Source: Loktanella sp. (lineage in GTDB: Bacteria; Pseudomonadota; Alphaproteobacteria; Rhodobacterales; Rhodobacteraceae). Taken from it: DNA of 64,000 nucleotides. The notes beneath the pieces were generated by a model, which was not told the origin of the DNA, ran no database searches, and worked only from the letters and a program-made list of their open reading frames with translations. Location of the stretch: contig JAFPBO010000001.1 of assembly GCA_017390475.1 (NCBI GenBank), positions 118,556-182,555 on the forward strand, given 5' to 3'. Shown here one piece after another: positions 19,725 through 29,387 of the stretch (position 1 is its first letter; the number at the start of each line of letters is the position of its first letter). Made by a program: the position numbers and the translations under genes.

Positions 19725-19754
19725 TTGACGGAAGATTATTTCATGTCGTATCTT
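19725..19754 (+). promoter_or_regulatory. candidate promoter for the lyase/CoA-transferase/TRAP operon
   Basis: TTGACG (19725-19730) and TATCTT (19749-19754) are separated by 18 bases and lie 44 bases before the ATG at 19799. This is a fair match to a housekeeping sigma promoter. It sits in the divergent space shared with the dioxygenase, where the IclR protein is likely to bind. Confidence 0.5.
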
Positions 19755-19798
19755 ACGGCAAGAGAAAATTTATGCGCCTAGCGAAAAAAGGAACAGCC

Positions 19799-20596
19799 AT
19801 GCGAATTGGGAAGACCGATCAAGCCTTTACCGCGATCTGCACTTCGGATGCGGAATCGATCACCGTGCGCGGCCTTGACCTGTGCAATGATCTGATCGGC
19901 AAGATCGATTTTACCGAATATTTCTGGCTGCTGGTCTTGGGCGAAAAGCCGGCACCTAAACAACGCGCCATGCTGGATGCCTGCCTTGTCGCCATCGCTG
20001 AACACGGCCTTGTCCCCAGCGTGCAGGCCGCACGCATGACTTTGGCCGCCGCACCCGAGGCATGGCAGGGCGCGATGTCGGCGGGGCTGTTGGGCATGGG
20101 TACGGTCGTCGCCGGATCGACGGAAGTGGCAGGGCGGTTTCTGGAAGAGATTCGCGTCGCCGCTGACAAGGACGGCAAAGGCGATGAAGCTGCGGTGATC
20201 GAGGCGCTTGAAGCCCTGAAAGCCCGCCGCGCCAAAGTGCCGGGGCTAGGCCATCCGCAACATTCCGAAGGCGACCCGCGCGCATTGCGCCTGATGGAGT
20301 TGTGTGACGAACACGAGGTGTCAGGCCGCTATGTCGGCATCCTGCGCCTGCTGGGCGAACATGCCCCGAAAATCATCAACCGCCCGCTGCCGGTCAATGT
20401 ATCCGGCGCGATCCCTGCGGTGATCCTTGACGCAGGCTGGCCGGTCGATGCGCTGAAGGCGGTGCCTTTGGTCGCCCGCGCCGGTGGTCTGGCCGCGCAT
20501 TTGCTGGAAGAATCGCGCCGGTCCATCGGGTTTATCCTGTCCCACAACGCCGATCTTGCCATTTCCTATGATGGCAAAGACGCGCAGAAAGGCTGA
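19799..20596 (+). CDS. citryl-CoA-lyase-like short citrate synthase homologue
   Basis: The 265-residue protein starts at the ATG at 19799 behind AAAAGGA. It is much shorter than citrate synthase (about 430 residues) and matches the stand-alone citryl-CoA-lyase-type domain: SITVRGLDLCNDLIGKIDFT, IAEHGLVPSVQAARMTLAAA and PGLGHPQHSEGDPRALRLM with the active-site His region. Such proteins cleave a citryl-CoA-like thioester into a ketoacid and an acyl-CoA, or run the reverse condensation. The next gene, 4 bases on, is a class III CoA-transferase, which fits activation followed by cleavage of a tertiary hydroxy acid. The actual substrate is unknown. Confidence 0.75.
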   Translation: MRIGKTDQAFTAICTSDAESITVRGLDLCNDLIGKIDFTEYFWLLVLGEKPAPKQRAMLDACLVAIAEHGLVPSVQAARMTLAAAPEAWQGAMSAGLLGMGTVVAGSTEVAGRFLEEIRVAADKDGKGDEAAVIEALEALKARRAKVPGLGHPQHSEGDPRALRLMELCDEHEVSGRYVGILRLLGEHAPKIINRPLPVNVSGAIPAVILDAGWPVDALKAVPLVARAGGLAAHLLEESRRSIGFILSHNADLAISYDGKDAQKG

Positions 20597-20600
20597 TCCC

Positions 20601-21746
20601 ATGGTCAAGATTTTGAAAAACATCCGCGTCGTCGAAATGGGCACCTATATCACTGGCCCCGCCGCCGCGATGCATCTGGCCGACCTCGGCGCTGACGTGA
20701 TCAAGGTCGAACGCCCCGGCACCGGTGATCCGTTCCGCGCGTTCAAGGGGGGGCTCTACAGCCCGCATTACCAGACCTATAACCGCAACAAACGGTCGAT
20801 CGCGCTGGATACCCGCGACGCTAACGATCTGGCGGTGTTTCAGGACCTGATTGCCACGGCAGACGTGTTCATCCAGAACTTCCGCCCCGGCGTCGCCGAA
20901 AAGCTTGGCGCGGGCGAGGCTGATCTGCGCAAGATCCGCCCTGATCTGATCTATTGCGCGATTTCGGGTTTCGGCACTTCCGGCCCGGCGCGGGATCGTC
21001 CTGCCTATGATACTGTCGCGCAGGCGGCGTCCGGTTTTCTGCGGCTAGTGACACCGCCGACCAATCCGCGCGTGATCGGGCCTGCGCTCGCCGATGCAAT
21101 GACTGGGCAATATGCCGCGATGGGGATCATGGCGGCGCTGATCGAACGGGGCGGGACAGGGACGGGGCGTCGCCTCGATATCTCGATGCTTGAGGCAATG
21201 TGCCATTTCAACCTCGACAGCTTTACCCATTATTACAGCGTGGGCGAGGTGATGGGCCCGTTGTCGCGCCCGGTCGTGTCGCAAAGCTATACGTTTGAAT
21301 GCAGCGATGGAAAATGGATCGCTTTCCATATGTCATCGCCCACGAAGTTCTGGGAAGGGATGCTCCGCGCCACCGGGAAGGAAGAATTGCTGGATGATCC
21401 GCGCTTCTCAGAACGGTTGGAGCGGATCAAGCATCAGGATGATCTGATCGACATCCTTGCGCCTGTCTTCAAGACCCGCACACGCGATGAATGGTGCGAA
21501 AGATTCGAGGCCGAGGAAGTGCCATATTCCCCCGCCTATGATGCGGATGAGGCGCTGGAAGACCCGCAAGCCCAGCATCTGCAAATCGCGGTTTCCACCG
21601 ATCACGCGGAGATGGGTAAGTTCACCACCGTCCGCGCGCCTTACAATTTCGACGGCACACCGGAACTGGGGGTGATCGCGCCACCGGTTCTGGATGAACA
21701 CGGTGCCGCGATCCGCGACGAACTGGCCAAACGCAAGGCTGGCTGA
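20601..21746 (+). CDS. class III CoA-transferase (CaiB/BaiF family)
   Basis: The 381-residue protein has the family pattern: VVEMGTYITGPAAAMHLADLGADVIKVERP at the N-terminus, NRNKRSIALDTRD, the catalytic Asp165 in ALADAMTGQYAAMGI, and GRRLDISMLEAM. Class III transferases move CoA from an acyl-CoA donor to a carboxylic acid. It lies between the citryl-CoA-lyase-like gene (4-base gap) and the TRAP transporter, so it probably activates the imported acid or a ring-cleavage product for the lyase. Donor and acceptor cannot be read from sequence. Confidence 0.92.
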   Translation: MVKILKNIRVVEMGTYITGPAAAMHLADLGADVIKVERPGTGDPFRAFKGGLYSPHYQTYNRNKRSIALDTRDANDLAVFQDLIATADVFIQNFRPGVAEKLGAGEADLRKIRPDLIYCAISGFGTSGPARDRPAYDTVAQAASGFLRLVTPPTNPRVIGPALADAMTGQYAAMGIMAALIERGGTGTGRRLDISMLEAMCHFNLDSFTHYYSVGEVMGPLSRPVVSQSYTFECSDGKWIAFHMSSPTKFWEGMLRATGKEELLDDPRFSERLERIKHQDDLIDILAPVFKTRTRDEWCERFEAEEVPYSPAYDADEALEDPQAQHLQIAVSTDHAEMGKFTTVRAPYNFDGTPELGVIAPPVLDEHGAAIRDELAKRKAG

Positions 21747-21796
21747 TTAACCGGCCTGCCGGGAGGGCAGGTCATTCATTTCCAAGGGAGGAATTC

Positions 21797-22873
21797 ATGA
21801 AACATCTACGCACCACGGCGATTGCCGCAATTCTGGCACTGCCATCCTTTGCCGCAGCGCAAGAAACCATCTCGCTGACGGTGGCCTCCAGTCACCCGAC
21901 GACGATCCCATGGGTCGGCATGATCCAGACCCATTTTATGGCTGAAACTGACCGCATTCTGGCCGAAGCGGGCAATTACGAGATTTCATGGGATGAGGCG
22001 TTCGGCGGCACGCTCTACCGCGCCAATGCCACGCTGACCTCGGTCGAGCAGGGGATCACCGATATCGGCTGGGTCTTCTCCTACCTCGAAGGCGCGAAAA
22101 TGCCTTTGTCGCAGGTCACCGCCTATACGCCCTTTGCGACCAGCAACGTGCCGGTGCAGTTGAGCGTGATGCGCGAATTGTTCAACGAAAACGAAGCGTT
22201 CCGCAACGAATGGGAACAATACAATATCGTCATGCTGGGGATGACGGCATCGGACAGCTATGATCTTTATACCAAGACACCTGTCGCGACTTTGGCCGAT
22301 CTGGACGGGATGCGTATTTCCGCGCCCGGCGTGCTCGGCACATGGTTGCGTGGCACCGGGGCAAGTGCGGTCGATGGCGCGCTGACCACATTCTACACCG
22401 ATATCCAGACTGGCGTGTCGGATGGCGTGCTGTCGCTGGCCTTGGGTGCATTGCCGACGCGCATCTATGAAGTTGCTCCTTACGTGACCCGCGTGCAGAT
22501 GGGCACCGTGTTTTCGGGCGGCGTGGCGATCAACCGCGACCGTTGGGAAAGCCTGCCCGAAGAAGTGCAGCAGGCCATGCTGGACGCCGGTGCCTATTAT
22601 TCCGAAGCCCATGCGCAGGATATGATGGACCGTCCCGAAGTCGCGATGGAACAGATCGCCACCTTGGGGGCTGATCAGAGCACACCGGTGACCATCGTCG
22701 AAATGGACCCGGCAGAGCGTCAGGCCTGGGTCGATGCTTTGCCAAATCTGGCCGGTGAATGGGCGGCGGAAAATGACGGTCGCGGCCTGCCAGCGGCGGA
22801 TTTCCTTGCGGCCTATATGGACGGTCTGCGCGCCGGGGGTGAGATGCCCGCGCGTGACTGGTCGGCAGAGTGA
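21797..22873 (+). CDS. TRAP transporter solute-binding protein (DctP family)
   Basis: The 358-residue product begins with a Sec signal peptide (MKHLRTTAIAAILALPSFAAAQ) and has the DctP pattern: EQGITDIGWVFSYLEG, a central ADLDGMRISAPG segment, and the arginine-containing region that normally binds a substrate carboxylate. It should capture an organic acid in the periplasm for the DctQM permease encoded next. Ribosome site GGGAGGAA. Its location inside the dioxygenase/lyase cluster suggests an aromatic or tricarboxylic acid substrate. Confidence 0.92.
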   Translation: MKHLRTTAIAAILALPSFAAAQETISLTVASSHPTTIPWVGMIQTHFMAETDRILAEAGNYEISWDEAFGGTLYRANATLTSVEQGITDIGWVFSYLEGAKMPLSQVTAYTPFATSNVPVQLSVMRELFNENEAFRNEWEQYNIVMLGMTASDSYDLYTKTPVATLADLDGMRISAPGVLGTWLRGTGASAVDGALTTFYTDIQTGVSDGVLSLALGALPTRIYEVAPYVTRVQMGTVFSGGVAINRDRWESLPEEVQQAMLDAGAYYSEAHAQDMMDRPEVAMEQIATLGADQSTPVTIVEMDPAERQAWVDALPNLAGEWAAENDGRGLPAADFLAAYMDGLRAGGEMPARDWSAE

Positions 22874-22882
22874 TCCGCCACA

Positions 22883-23452
22883 ATGGCCGAATATAACCAA
22901 AACGCGCGCCCTGACGACGGGGCGCGCACCCCTTTGATTGCGCGTGCCTGGGGTGCGCTGGTGGATGGTCTGGGCGCGCTCGGGTCGCTGCTGATCGTGG
23001 CGCTGATGCTGGTGATCTGCGCCGATGTGCTGTCGCGCAATATCATGGGATCATCGCTGCCTTTGGTATCGGAACTTGGCGCGCTGATGGTCGTCATGAT
23101 CGTCTATCTGCAACTGGCGACAACGATCCGGCATGACCGGCTGGCGCGAGCGGATGTGTTCTATTCCGGCTTTTGCGAAAAACATCCGCGCAAGGGGGCT
23201 GCGCTGGGCGCGATTTTTGATCTGGCGGGTATCTGGATGATCGGGGTGATGGCGCTGGCTACGCTCAACCTGCTGACGCGGGATATCGGCGCGAACCAGT
23301 TTATCGGCGTCACCGGCGTCATGACCTTGCCGACATGGCCGTTTCGCGCGGCAATTCTGGCGGGCATGGTCATCGGCGGGCTGCAATTCATCCTGCAACT
23401 GCTGGGCGCGCTGCGCATCGTGATACAAGGACCACAAAATGACCGGGCTTGA
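22883..23452 (+). CDS. TRAP transporter small permease (DctQ family)
   Basis: The 189-residue membrane protein has four predicted helices (about residues 30-52, 62-82, 106-128, 150-172), with the DctQ feature VFCADVLSRN-like ICADVLSRNIMGSSLPLVSELG near residues 46-66. It bridges the binding protein and the large permease. Its end overlaps the start of the large permease gene by 14 bases, indicating translational coupling. Confidence 0.9.
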   Translation: MAEYNQNARPDDGARTPLIARAWGALVDGLGALGSLLIVALMLVICADVLSRNIMGSSLPLVSELGALMVVMIVYLQLATTIRHDRLARADVFYSGFCEKHPRKGAALGAIFDLAGIWMIGVMALATLNLLTRDIGANQFIGVTGVMTLPTWPFRAAILAGMVIGGLQFILQLLGALRIVIQGPQNDRA

Positions 23453-24752
23453 AATCGGGCTTTTGGCTATCGCCCTGCTGATCGGGCTGATCATTCTGGG
23501 CATGCCCATCGCGATCGGCATGTTGATCGTGTCCTTCGGCGGCGTCACGCTGTTGCGCAATGACACCGTCGCGATGAGCATGGCAGGCGCTGTCGCCAAT
23601 GATTCACTGCGCGAATATCTTTATGCGGTGGTGCCGCTTTTCGTGCTGATGGGGCTGCTGGTCACGATATCAGGTGTTGGGAAGGATACGTTCGACGTCT
23701 TCCAGCACCTTATGCGGCGGGTCCGCGCCGGGCTGGGCGTGGCGACGGTATTCGCCAATGCTGTCTTTGCCTCGATCACCGGGGTGTCTATTGCTTCGGC
23801 TTCGGTCTTTTCCCGGGTGGCGGTGCCGGAAATGCTGCGGCACGGCTATCGCAAGGAATTCGCCACAGGTGTCGTCGCCGGATCATCGGTGCTGGGGATG
23901 CTGATCCCGCCATCTTTGTTGATGATCGTCTATGCCGTGCTGGCCGAGGAATCGGTGGGGCGCATGTTCCTTGCGGGTATCCTGCCGGGTATCCTGCTGG
24001 CGCTGGTGTTTTCGGTCACCATCGTCCTGCTGGCAACCTTCCGGCGCGACTTCGTTTTCGAACCACTCGCCACATCAAGCGAGATTGAACGCCTGTCAGG
24101 GGTCCAGATGGCGGGTAAATTCGTCCCGATCCTCGCCCTGATGGGCCTGGTCCTGGGCGGGCTTTATTCCGGTTTCTTCAACCCGACAGAGGCCGGTGCC
24201 GTCGGTGCCGCAGGTGCGCTGATCATCGCGCTCGCGCGGCGGTCGCTGAACCCGCGCACATTCTGGGGTCTGTTGGTGGAGACCGGGCAGATCACTGTAT
24301 CGGTCCTATTCCTGATCATGGCCGCGACATTCTTTAGCAGGATGTTGGCGATGTCGGGCCTGCCACGGGTCGCGGCGGATATGTTCCTGTCAGGCCCATT
24401 AGGACCCTATGGGTTTCTGTTCGTCTTTGTCGCTTTGGTCATCGTGCTGGGTTTCATCATCGATTCAATCTCGATCATGTTGATCCTGTTGCCCATCGCG
24501 TTGCCTGTGGCATCTGCCGCCGGGTTTGACCTGATCTGGTTCGGCGTGATCACCGTCATCGCGGTCGAGATCGGATTGCTGACGCCGCCCTTTGGCTTAT
24601 CGGTCTATACGATCAAATCGGCGATGAATGACCCCAATCTCAAGGTCGGGCAGATCTTTCGCGGGGCGTTTCCCTTTGTTCTGGCGATGCTGTTGACGCT
24701 GGTGATCATCATTGCCTTCCCTTCTATCGCGACATGGCTCGCGCGTGGCTGA
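23439..24752 (+). CDS. TRAP transporter large permease (DctM family)
   Basis: The 437-residue protein has about 12 membrane segments and the DctM motifs GMPIAIGMLI near the N-terminus, SVLGMLIPPSLLMIVYAVLAEESVG (around residues 148-172), GLYSGFFNPTEAGAVGA and the C-terminal LTPPFGLSVYTIKS. It is the Na+-coupled transport subunit that completes DctPQM. It is followed by the FMN reductase gene after 13 bases. Confidence 0.95.
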   Translation: MTGLEIGLLAIALLIGLIILGMPIAIGMLIVSFGGVTLLRNDTVAMSMAGAVANDSLREYLYAVVPLFVLMGLLVTISGVGKDTFDVFQHLMRRVRAGLGVATVFANAVFASITGVSIASASVFSRVAVPEMLRHGYRKEFATGVVAGSSVLGMLIPPSLLMIVYAVLAEESVGRMFLAGILPGILLALVFSVTIVLLATFRRDFVFEPLATSSEIERLSGVQMAGKFVPILALMGLVLGGLYSGFFNPTEAGAVGAAGALIIALARRSLNPRTFWGLLVETGQITVSVLFLIMAATFFSRMLAMSGLPRVAADMFLSGPLGPYGFLFVFVALVIVLGFIIDSISIMLILLPIALPVASAAGFDLIWFGVITVIAVEIGLLTPPFGLSVYTIKSAMNDPNLKVGQIFRGAFPFVLAMLLTLVIIIAFPSIATWLARG

Positions 24753-24765
24753 CAAGGAGAACGAC

Positions 24766-25296
24766 ATGACACAAATCTTGGGCATCGCAGGCAGCCTGCG
24801 GGTGGCATCATCATCAAAAGCAGTTTTGCGCGCCGTATTGGACAATCTGCCCGCAGGGGTCGCGCAGGCCACGGCAGATATCGGTGCATTGCCGCATTAC
24901 AACGCCGACCATGACGGTGGGGCAGAGGTGGCAGCCTTCACCCAAAAGATCGCCAAGGCTGATGGGCTGATCTTTGTCACGCCGGAGTACAATTATTCCA
25001 TCCCCGGCGTGCTGAAAAACGCCATCGACTGGGCCTCGCGGCCTGCCTATGCCTCGGTGTTTGTGGGCAAGCCCTGCCTGATCATCAGCGTGTCAGGGGG
25101 CGCTTTGGGTGGGGTGCGCGCGCAGGCGCATCTGAAATATATTCTGAACGGGATGCTGGCCCATCTGCATCCGGGGCAGGAAATTGTGGTGCCTCAGGCA
25201 CCCAAGAAAATGACCGATGGTGCGTTCAACGACCCCGATTTTCTGGCCTTCATCGCGCCGCAAGTCACGGCGTTCTGTAAAAGTTGCGGGACGTGA
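24766..25296 (+). CDS. NAD(P)H-dependent FMN reductase, flavodoxin-like
   Basis: The 176-residue protein starts behind AAGGAGAA. It has the FMN-phosphate loop GIAGSLRVASSSK at residues 5-17 and the family motif TPEYNYSIPGVLKNAIDWAS in the middle. These flavoproteins reduce FMN or quinones with NAD(P)H. As last gene of the catabolic operon it might supply reduced flavin to a monooxygenase, although none is encoded in this cluster, or reduce quinones formed from a catechol-type substrate. Confidence 0.9.
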   Translation: MTQILGIAGSLRVASSSKAVLRAVLDNLPAGVAQATADIGALPHYNADHDGGAEVAAFTQKIAKADGLIFVTPEYNYSIPGVLKNAIDWASRPAYASVFVGKPCLIISVSGGALGGVRAQAHLKYILNGMLAHLHPGQEIVVPQAPKKMTDGAFNDPDFLAFIAPQVTAFCKSCGT

Positions 25297-25322
25297 TTGT
25301 AAGGTCCGCCCGAAGGCGCACC

Positions 25323-27530
25323 CTATTTTTTCCCGCCATACCGGCTTTTCCCGCCGCGCATCCCGCCACGTCCGCCGGTGCTACGCCCTGACGCGCGGGA
25401 GGCGTCGTCGACCGCCTTGTCCACCGCCTGTTGCCGCGCCAGCGGATCATCGGCGATGGCAAGTTCGACGGCCTCCAGACGTTTCAATTCATCACGTAAC
25501 CGCGCCGCTTCTTCGAATTCGAGGTTCTCGGCGGCTTTGCGCATATCGGTGCGGATGCCGTCGATGACTGTCTGGATATTGCCGCCACCGCGGCCCTTGT
25601 CGATCTTGGCGGTGACACGGTTCATATCCACGTCGCCTTTGTAAAGTCCGGCGAGGATATCCTCGACATTCTTCTTCACCGTCGTCGGGGTGATCCCGTG
25701 TTCTTCGTTATAGGCCAACTGCTTGGTCCGGCGGCGTTCGGTTTCGTTCATCGCACGTTCCATGCTGCCGGTGATCCGGTCGGCATACATGATCACCCGG
25801 CCTTCGGCATTCCGCGCCGCCCGCCCGATGGTCTGGACCAGCGAGGTTTCTGACCGCAGGAAGCCTTCTTTATCCGCGTCCAAGATCGCCACCAACCCGC
25901 ATTCGGGGATGTCCAAACCTTCCCGCAACAGGTTGATCCCGATCAGCACGTCGAAAGCGCCCAGACGCAGGTCGCGCAGGATTTCGATCCGCTCAATGGT
26001 GTCGATGTCGGAGTGCATATAGCGCACGCGGATACCCTGTTCATGCATATATTCGGTCAGGTCCTCGGACATGCGTTTGGTCAGCGTCGTCACAAGCGTG
26101 CGGTAACCAGCCGCGGCGACTTTGCGCACCTCATCCAGCAGATCATCGACCTGCGTTTCCACCGGGCGGATTTCGATCATCGGGTCAATCAACCCGGTGG
26201 GGCGGATGATCTGTTCGGTGAAAACACCGCCCGTTTGTTCCATTTCCCATGCGGCGGGCGTGGCCGAGACAAACACCGATTGCGGGCGCATCGCGTCCCA
26301 TTCTTCAAACTTCAGCGGGCGGTTATCCATGCAGGACGGCAGACGGAACCCATGTTCCGCCAGCGTCATCTTGCGCCGAAAGTCGCCCTTATACATGCCG
26401 CCGATCTGCGGCACGCTGACGTGTGACTCATCGGCAAAAACGATGGCATTGTCGGGGATGAATTCGAACAGGGTGGGCGGCGGTTCACCCGGCGCGCGGC
26501 CGGTCAGATAGCGGGAATAGTTTTCGATCCCGTTGCAGACGCCGGTCGCCTCCAACATCTCCAGATCGAAATTGGTGCGTTGTTCCAGCCGCTGTGCTTC
26601 CAGCAACTTGCCTTCGGCGACCAGTTGGTCAAGCCGCATCCGCAGCTCTTTCTTGATGCCGATAATGGCCTGCTGCATCGTCGGCTTCGGCGTGACGTAA
26701 TGCGAATTGGCATAGATGCGGACCTTGTCGAACATCCCGGTCTTGGTGCCGGTCAGGGGGTCGAATTCGGTGATGCTTTCCAATTCCTCGCCAAAGAACG
26801 ACAATTTCCACGCGCGATCATCAAGGTGAGCGGGCCAGATTTCGAGGCTGTCGCCGCGCACACGGAACGTCCCGCGCTGGAAGGCCGCATCATTGCGCCT
26901 GTATTGCTGGGCGATCAGATCGGCGATGATCTGGCGCTGGTCATAGCTTTGACCTGCATGGATATCCTGCGTCATGGCACCGTAAGTTTCGACCGAGCCG
27001 ATACCATAGATACAGGAGACCGAGGCGACGATGATCACATCATCGCGTTCCAGCAGCGCCCGGGTCGCCGAATGGCGCATCCGGTCGATCTGTTCGTTGA
27101 TCTGGGATTCCTTTTCAATATAGGTATCCGACCGCGCAACATATGCCTCTGGCTGATAGTAATCATAATAGCTTACAAAATATTCAACGGCATTGTCGGG
27201 AAAGAACCCCTTGAATTCGCCGTATAATTGCGCGGCCAAGGTCTTGTTCGGGGCAAGGATAATCGCCGGGCGCTGGGTCTGTTCGATCATCTTTGCCATG
27301 GTGAAGGTCTTGCCGGTCCCGGTCGCACCCAACAGCACCTGATCGCGTTCACCCGCCATGATCCCGGCGCTGAGTTCGGCAATCGCGGTGGGCTGATCGC
27401 CTGCCGGTTCAAATTCAGTCTTCAGCACGAATCTTTTGCCGCCTTCCATCTTGTCGCGCGTGCGCACATCCGGGGCGGGATTGGACAGAAACTGCGGTGC
27501 AGGCGACTTGTCAGTCTGGGCATAGGCCAT
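25323..27530 (-). CDS. uvrB: excinuclease ABC subunit B
   Basis: The 735-residue protein is a full UvrB. It has Walker A GATGTGKT, the damage-recognition hairpin region [10 protein letters not shown], helicase motifs with [24 protein letters not shown], and a C-terminal UVR motif ([16 protein letters not shown] region) that binds UvrC. A basic Gly/Arg-rich tail follows. The ATG at 27530 was chosen for its AAAGGA ribosome site; a longer frame begins 15 codons upstream. UvrB verifies lesions and loads UvrC in nucleotide-excision repair. It is divergent from the M29 aminopeptidase by 100 bases. Confidence 0.97.
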   Translation of the reverse strand: MAYAQTDKSPAPQFLSNPAPDVRTRDKMEGGKRFVLKTEFEPAGDQPTAIAELSAGIMAGERDQVLLGATGTGKTFTMAKMIEQTQRPAIILAPNKTLAAQLYGEFKGFFPDNAVEYFVSYYDYYQPEAYVARSDTYIEKESQINEQIDRMRHSATRALLERDDVIIVASVSCIYGIGSVETYGAMTQDIHAGQSYDQRQIIADLIAQQYRRNDAAFQRGTFRVRGDSLEIWPAHLDDRAWKLSFFGEELESITEFDPLTGTKTGMFDKVRIYANSHYVTPKPTMQQAIIGIKKELRMRLDQLVAEGKLLEAQRLEQRTNFDLEMLEATGVCNGIENYSRYLTGRAPGEPPPTLFEFIPDNAIVFADESHVSVPQIGGMYKGDFRRKMTLAEHGFRLPSCMDNRPLKFEEWDAMRPQSVFVSATPAAWEMEQTGGVFTEQIIRPTGLIDPMIEIRPVETQVDDLLDEVRKVAAAGYRTLVTTLTKRMSEDLTEYMHEQGIRVRYMHSDIDTIERIEILRDLRLGAFDVLIGINLLREGLDIPECGLVAILDADKEGFLRSETSLVQTIGRAARNAEGRVIMYADRITGSMERAMNETERRRTKQLAYNEEHGITPTTVKKNVEDILAGLYKGDVDMNRVTAKIDKGRGGGNIQTVIDGIRTDMRKAAENLEFEEAARLRDELKRLEAVELAIADDPLARQQAVDKAVDDASRASGRSTGGRGGMRGGKSRYGGKK

Positions 27531-27630
27531 GGCGGGGATTCCTTTGGTTAACCTATAGTTGTTGTCTTTGGTCACTGGATCAAGGGCCGCCGCTGGCCTA
27601 AGGTCGCGTCATACGCAAAAGAGGTAAGTT

Positions 27631-28860
27631 ATGTCCATTGATCCCGTGAAACTCGACCGTCTGGCCGAAGTCGCCGTGCGCACCGGCGTGAACCTGCAAA
27701 AAGGGCAGGATCTGGTGATCACCGCACCTTTGTCCGCCATCGAATTGGTCCGCGCGATCACTGTGCATGCCTATAAGGCGGGCGCTGGCATCGTGATGCC
27801 GTTCTTTACGGATGAGGCGATCACCTTGGCCCGCTATGAAAACGCCGAGGACGCCAGTTTCGACCGCGCGCCGGCATGGTTCTACGAAGGTCTGGCCGCA
27901 GCCTATAAAGGCGGTGCCGCGCGTATGGCCATCACCGGCGATGACCCGATGCTGCTGGCAGACCAAGACCCGGCAAAGGTCGCGCGGCTGTCCAAGGCCA
28001 CATCGATTGCCGCCAAACCGGCCATGGCCCCGATCGTTGGGTTCGAGGTGAATTGGAACATCGTCGCTTTCCCCGGTGCCGGTTGGGCGGCGCGGGTGTT
28101 CCCCGATCTGCCGGTGGAAGAAGCCCAAGGCAAGCTGATGGATGCGATCTATGCCGCGTCGCGTCTGGACGGCGATGATCCGGTTGCAAACTGGGCGGAT
28201 CATACCACCGAATTGAAAAAGCGTGTCAAATGGCTGAACGACCATGATTTCGCCGCGCTGAAATACACCGGCCCCGGCACCGATCTGACACTGGGTCTGG
28301 CGGATGGGCATATCTGGAAAGGCGGCGCATCGCCCGCGCTGAACGGCGTGGTCTGCCAGCCCAATATCCCGACCGAGGAAGTGTTCACCTGTCCCCACGC
28401 CTATAAGGTCGATGGCATCGTGTCAGCGACCAAACCCTTGGCGCATCAGGGCAATGTGATCGAAAACATCAAGGTCCGGTTCGAGGCCGGGCGGATTGTC
28501 GAAGCCTCCGCCACCAAAGGCGAGGCGGTGCTGAAATCCCTGCTGCAAACCGATGACGGTGCCTGCCGGATTGGTGAGGTGGCACTGGTCCCGCATTCAA
28601 GCCCAATCAGCCAGTCTGGAGTGTTGTTCTACAACACGCTTTTTGACGAAAACGCCTCCTGCCATATCGCGCTGGGGCAATGCTATGCCGATACAATCAC
28701 CGGCGGGTCTGAATATTCGGCTGATGAGCTCCAGCAAAAGGGCGGCAACCAAAGCCTGATCCATGTCGATTGGATGATCGGGTCTGACCAGGTCGATATC
28801 GACGGGATCACCAAGACGGGCGATGTAGTGCCGGTCATGCGGCAAGGCGAATGGGCTTGA
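27631..28860 (+). CDS. M29-family aminopeptidase
   Basis: The 409-residue protein matches thermophilic-type (AmpS/AmpT) metallo-aminopeptidases. The C-terminal catalytic region carries likely metal ligands: a Glu in NIPTEEVFTCPH, His in NASCHIALGQCY, and His/Asp in LIHVDWMIGSDQVDIDGI. These cytoplasmic enzymes release N-terminal residues from peptides with two divalent metals. Start supported by AAGAGGTAAG. It stands alone between uvrB and the complex I accessory gene. Confidence 0.92.
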   Translation: MSIDPVKLDRLAEVAVRTGVNLQKGQDLVITAPLSAIELVRAITVHAYKAGAGIVMPFFTDEAITLARYENAEDASFDRAPAWFYEGLAAAYKGGAARMAITGDDPMLLADQDPAKVARLSKATSIAAKPAMAPIVGFEVNWNIVAFPGAGWAARVFPDLPVEEAQGKLMDAIYAASRLDGDDPVANWADHTTELKKRVKWLNDHDFAALKYTGPGTDLTLGLADGHIWKGGASPALNGVVCQPNIPTEEVFTCPHAYKVDGIVSATKPLAHQGNVIENIKVRFEAGRIVEASATKGEAVLKSLLQTDDGACRIGEVALVPHSSPISQSGVLFYNTLFDENASCHIALGQCYADTITGGSEYSADELQQKGGNQSLIHVDWMIGSDQVDIDGITKTGDVVPVMRQGEWA

Positions 28861-28932
28861 TGCGACATAGGCGGGGCTTGCGAAATCCCCGTCTTTTGCG
28901 CATATGAAGATCACAGAGGAAAGGGCAAAAAG

Positions 28933-29244
28933 ATGCGCGCACGAATCTACAAGCCAGCCAGAACCGCGATGTCATCCGGCACCGCCAAAACGCGGGATTG
29001 GGTGCTGGAACATGTCGCTCAAAGCCCGCGCGCGATTGACCCGCTGATGGGCTGGACCTCATCCGCCGATACGCAGGCGCAGGTGCGCCTGCAATTCGAC
29101 AGCAAAGAGGCCGCGCTGGAATATGCCCGCGAACACGGTATCGACGCCGTGGTGCAGGAACCCAAACCGCGCAAGGTAAACATCCGCCCAGGCGGCTATG
29201 GCGAGAATTTCGCCACCAACCGGCGCGGCGTCTGGACCCATTAA
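28933..29244 (+). CDS. complex I accessory subunit, NDUFS4-like
   Basis: The 103-residue protein matches the alphaproteobacterial homologue of mitochondrial NDUFS4 (18-kDa, ETC_C1 domain): [20 protein letters not shown] at the start, then [26 protein letters not shown] and a C-terminal [12 protein letters not shown]. It is a peripheral subunit at the NADH-dehydrogenase module of complex I. As usual in this group it is encoded away from the nuo operon. Ribosome site GAGGAAAGGG. Confidence 0.93.
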   Translation: MRARIYKPARTAMSSGTAKTRDWVLEHVAQSPRAIDPLMGWTSSADTQAQVRLQFDSKEAALEYAREHGIDAVVQEPKPRKVNIRPGGYGENFATNRRGVWTH

Positions 29245-29297
29245 CACTGTTTCAGTCTTGCCAAACGCCCCCTTGCCGCGCCATACCCCGGCTCAGC

Positions 29298-29374
29298 GGT
29301 CTCATAGCTCAACTGGATAGAGCAGCTGACTTCTAATCAGCAGGTTCGGGGTTCGAGTCCTCGTGGGATCGCCA
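29298..29374 (+). tRNA. tRNA-Arg (anticodon TCT)
   Basis: A full cloverleaf can be drawn: acceptor GGTCTCA/TGGGATC with two G-U pairs, D-arm GCTCAACTGGATAGAGC, anticodon stem GCTGA/TCAGC with loop CTTCTAA (anticodon TCT at 29332-29334), T-arm CGGGG-TTCGAGT-CCTCG, discriminator G and encoded CCA. It reads AGA codons, which are rare in this GC-rich sequence. Confidence 0.95.
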
Positions 29375-29387
29375 GCGGGTTTCCGCC

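Noticed and set aside
27531-27630. LexA operator before uvrB
   Set aside because: The alphaproteobacterial consensus GTTC-N7-GTTC was searched for by eye on both strands and not found, so SOS control through this promoter is not supported.
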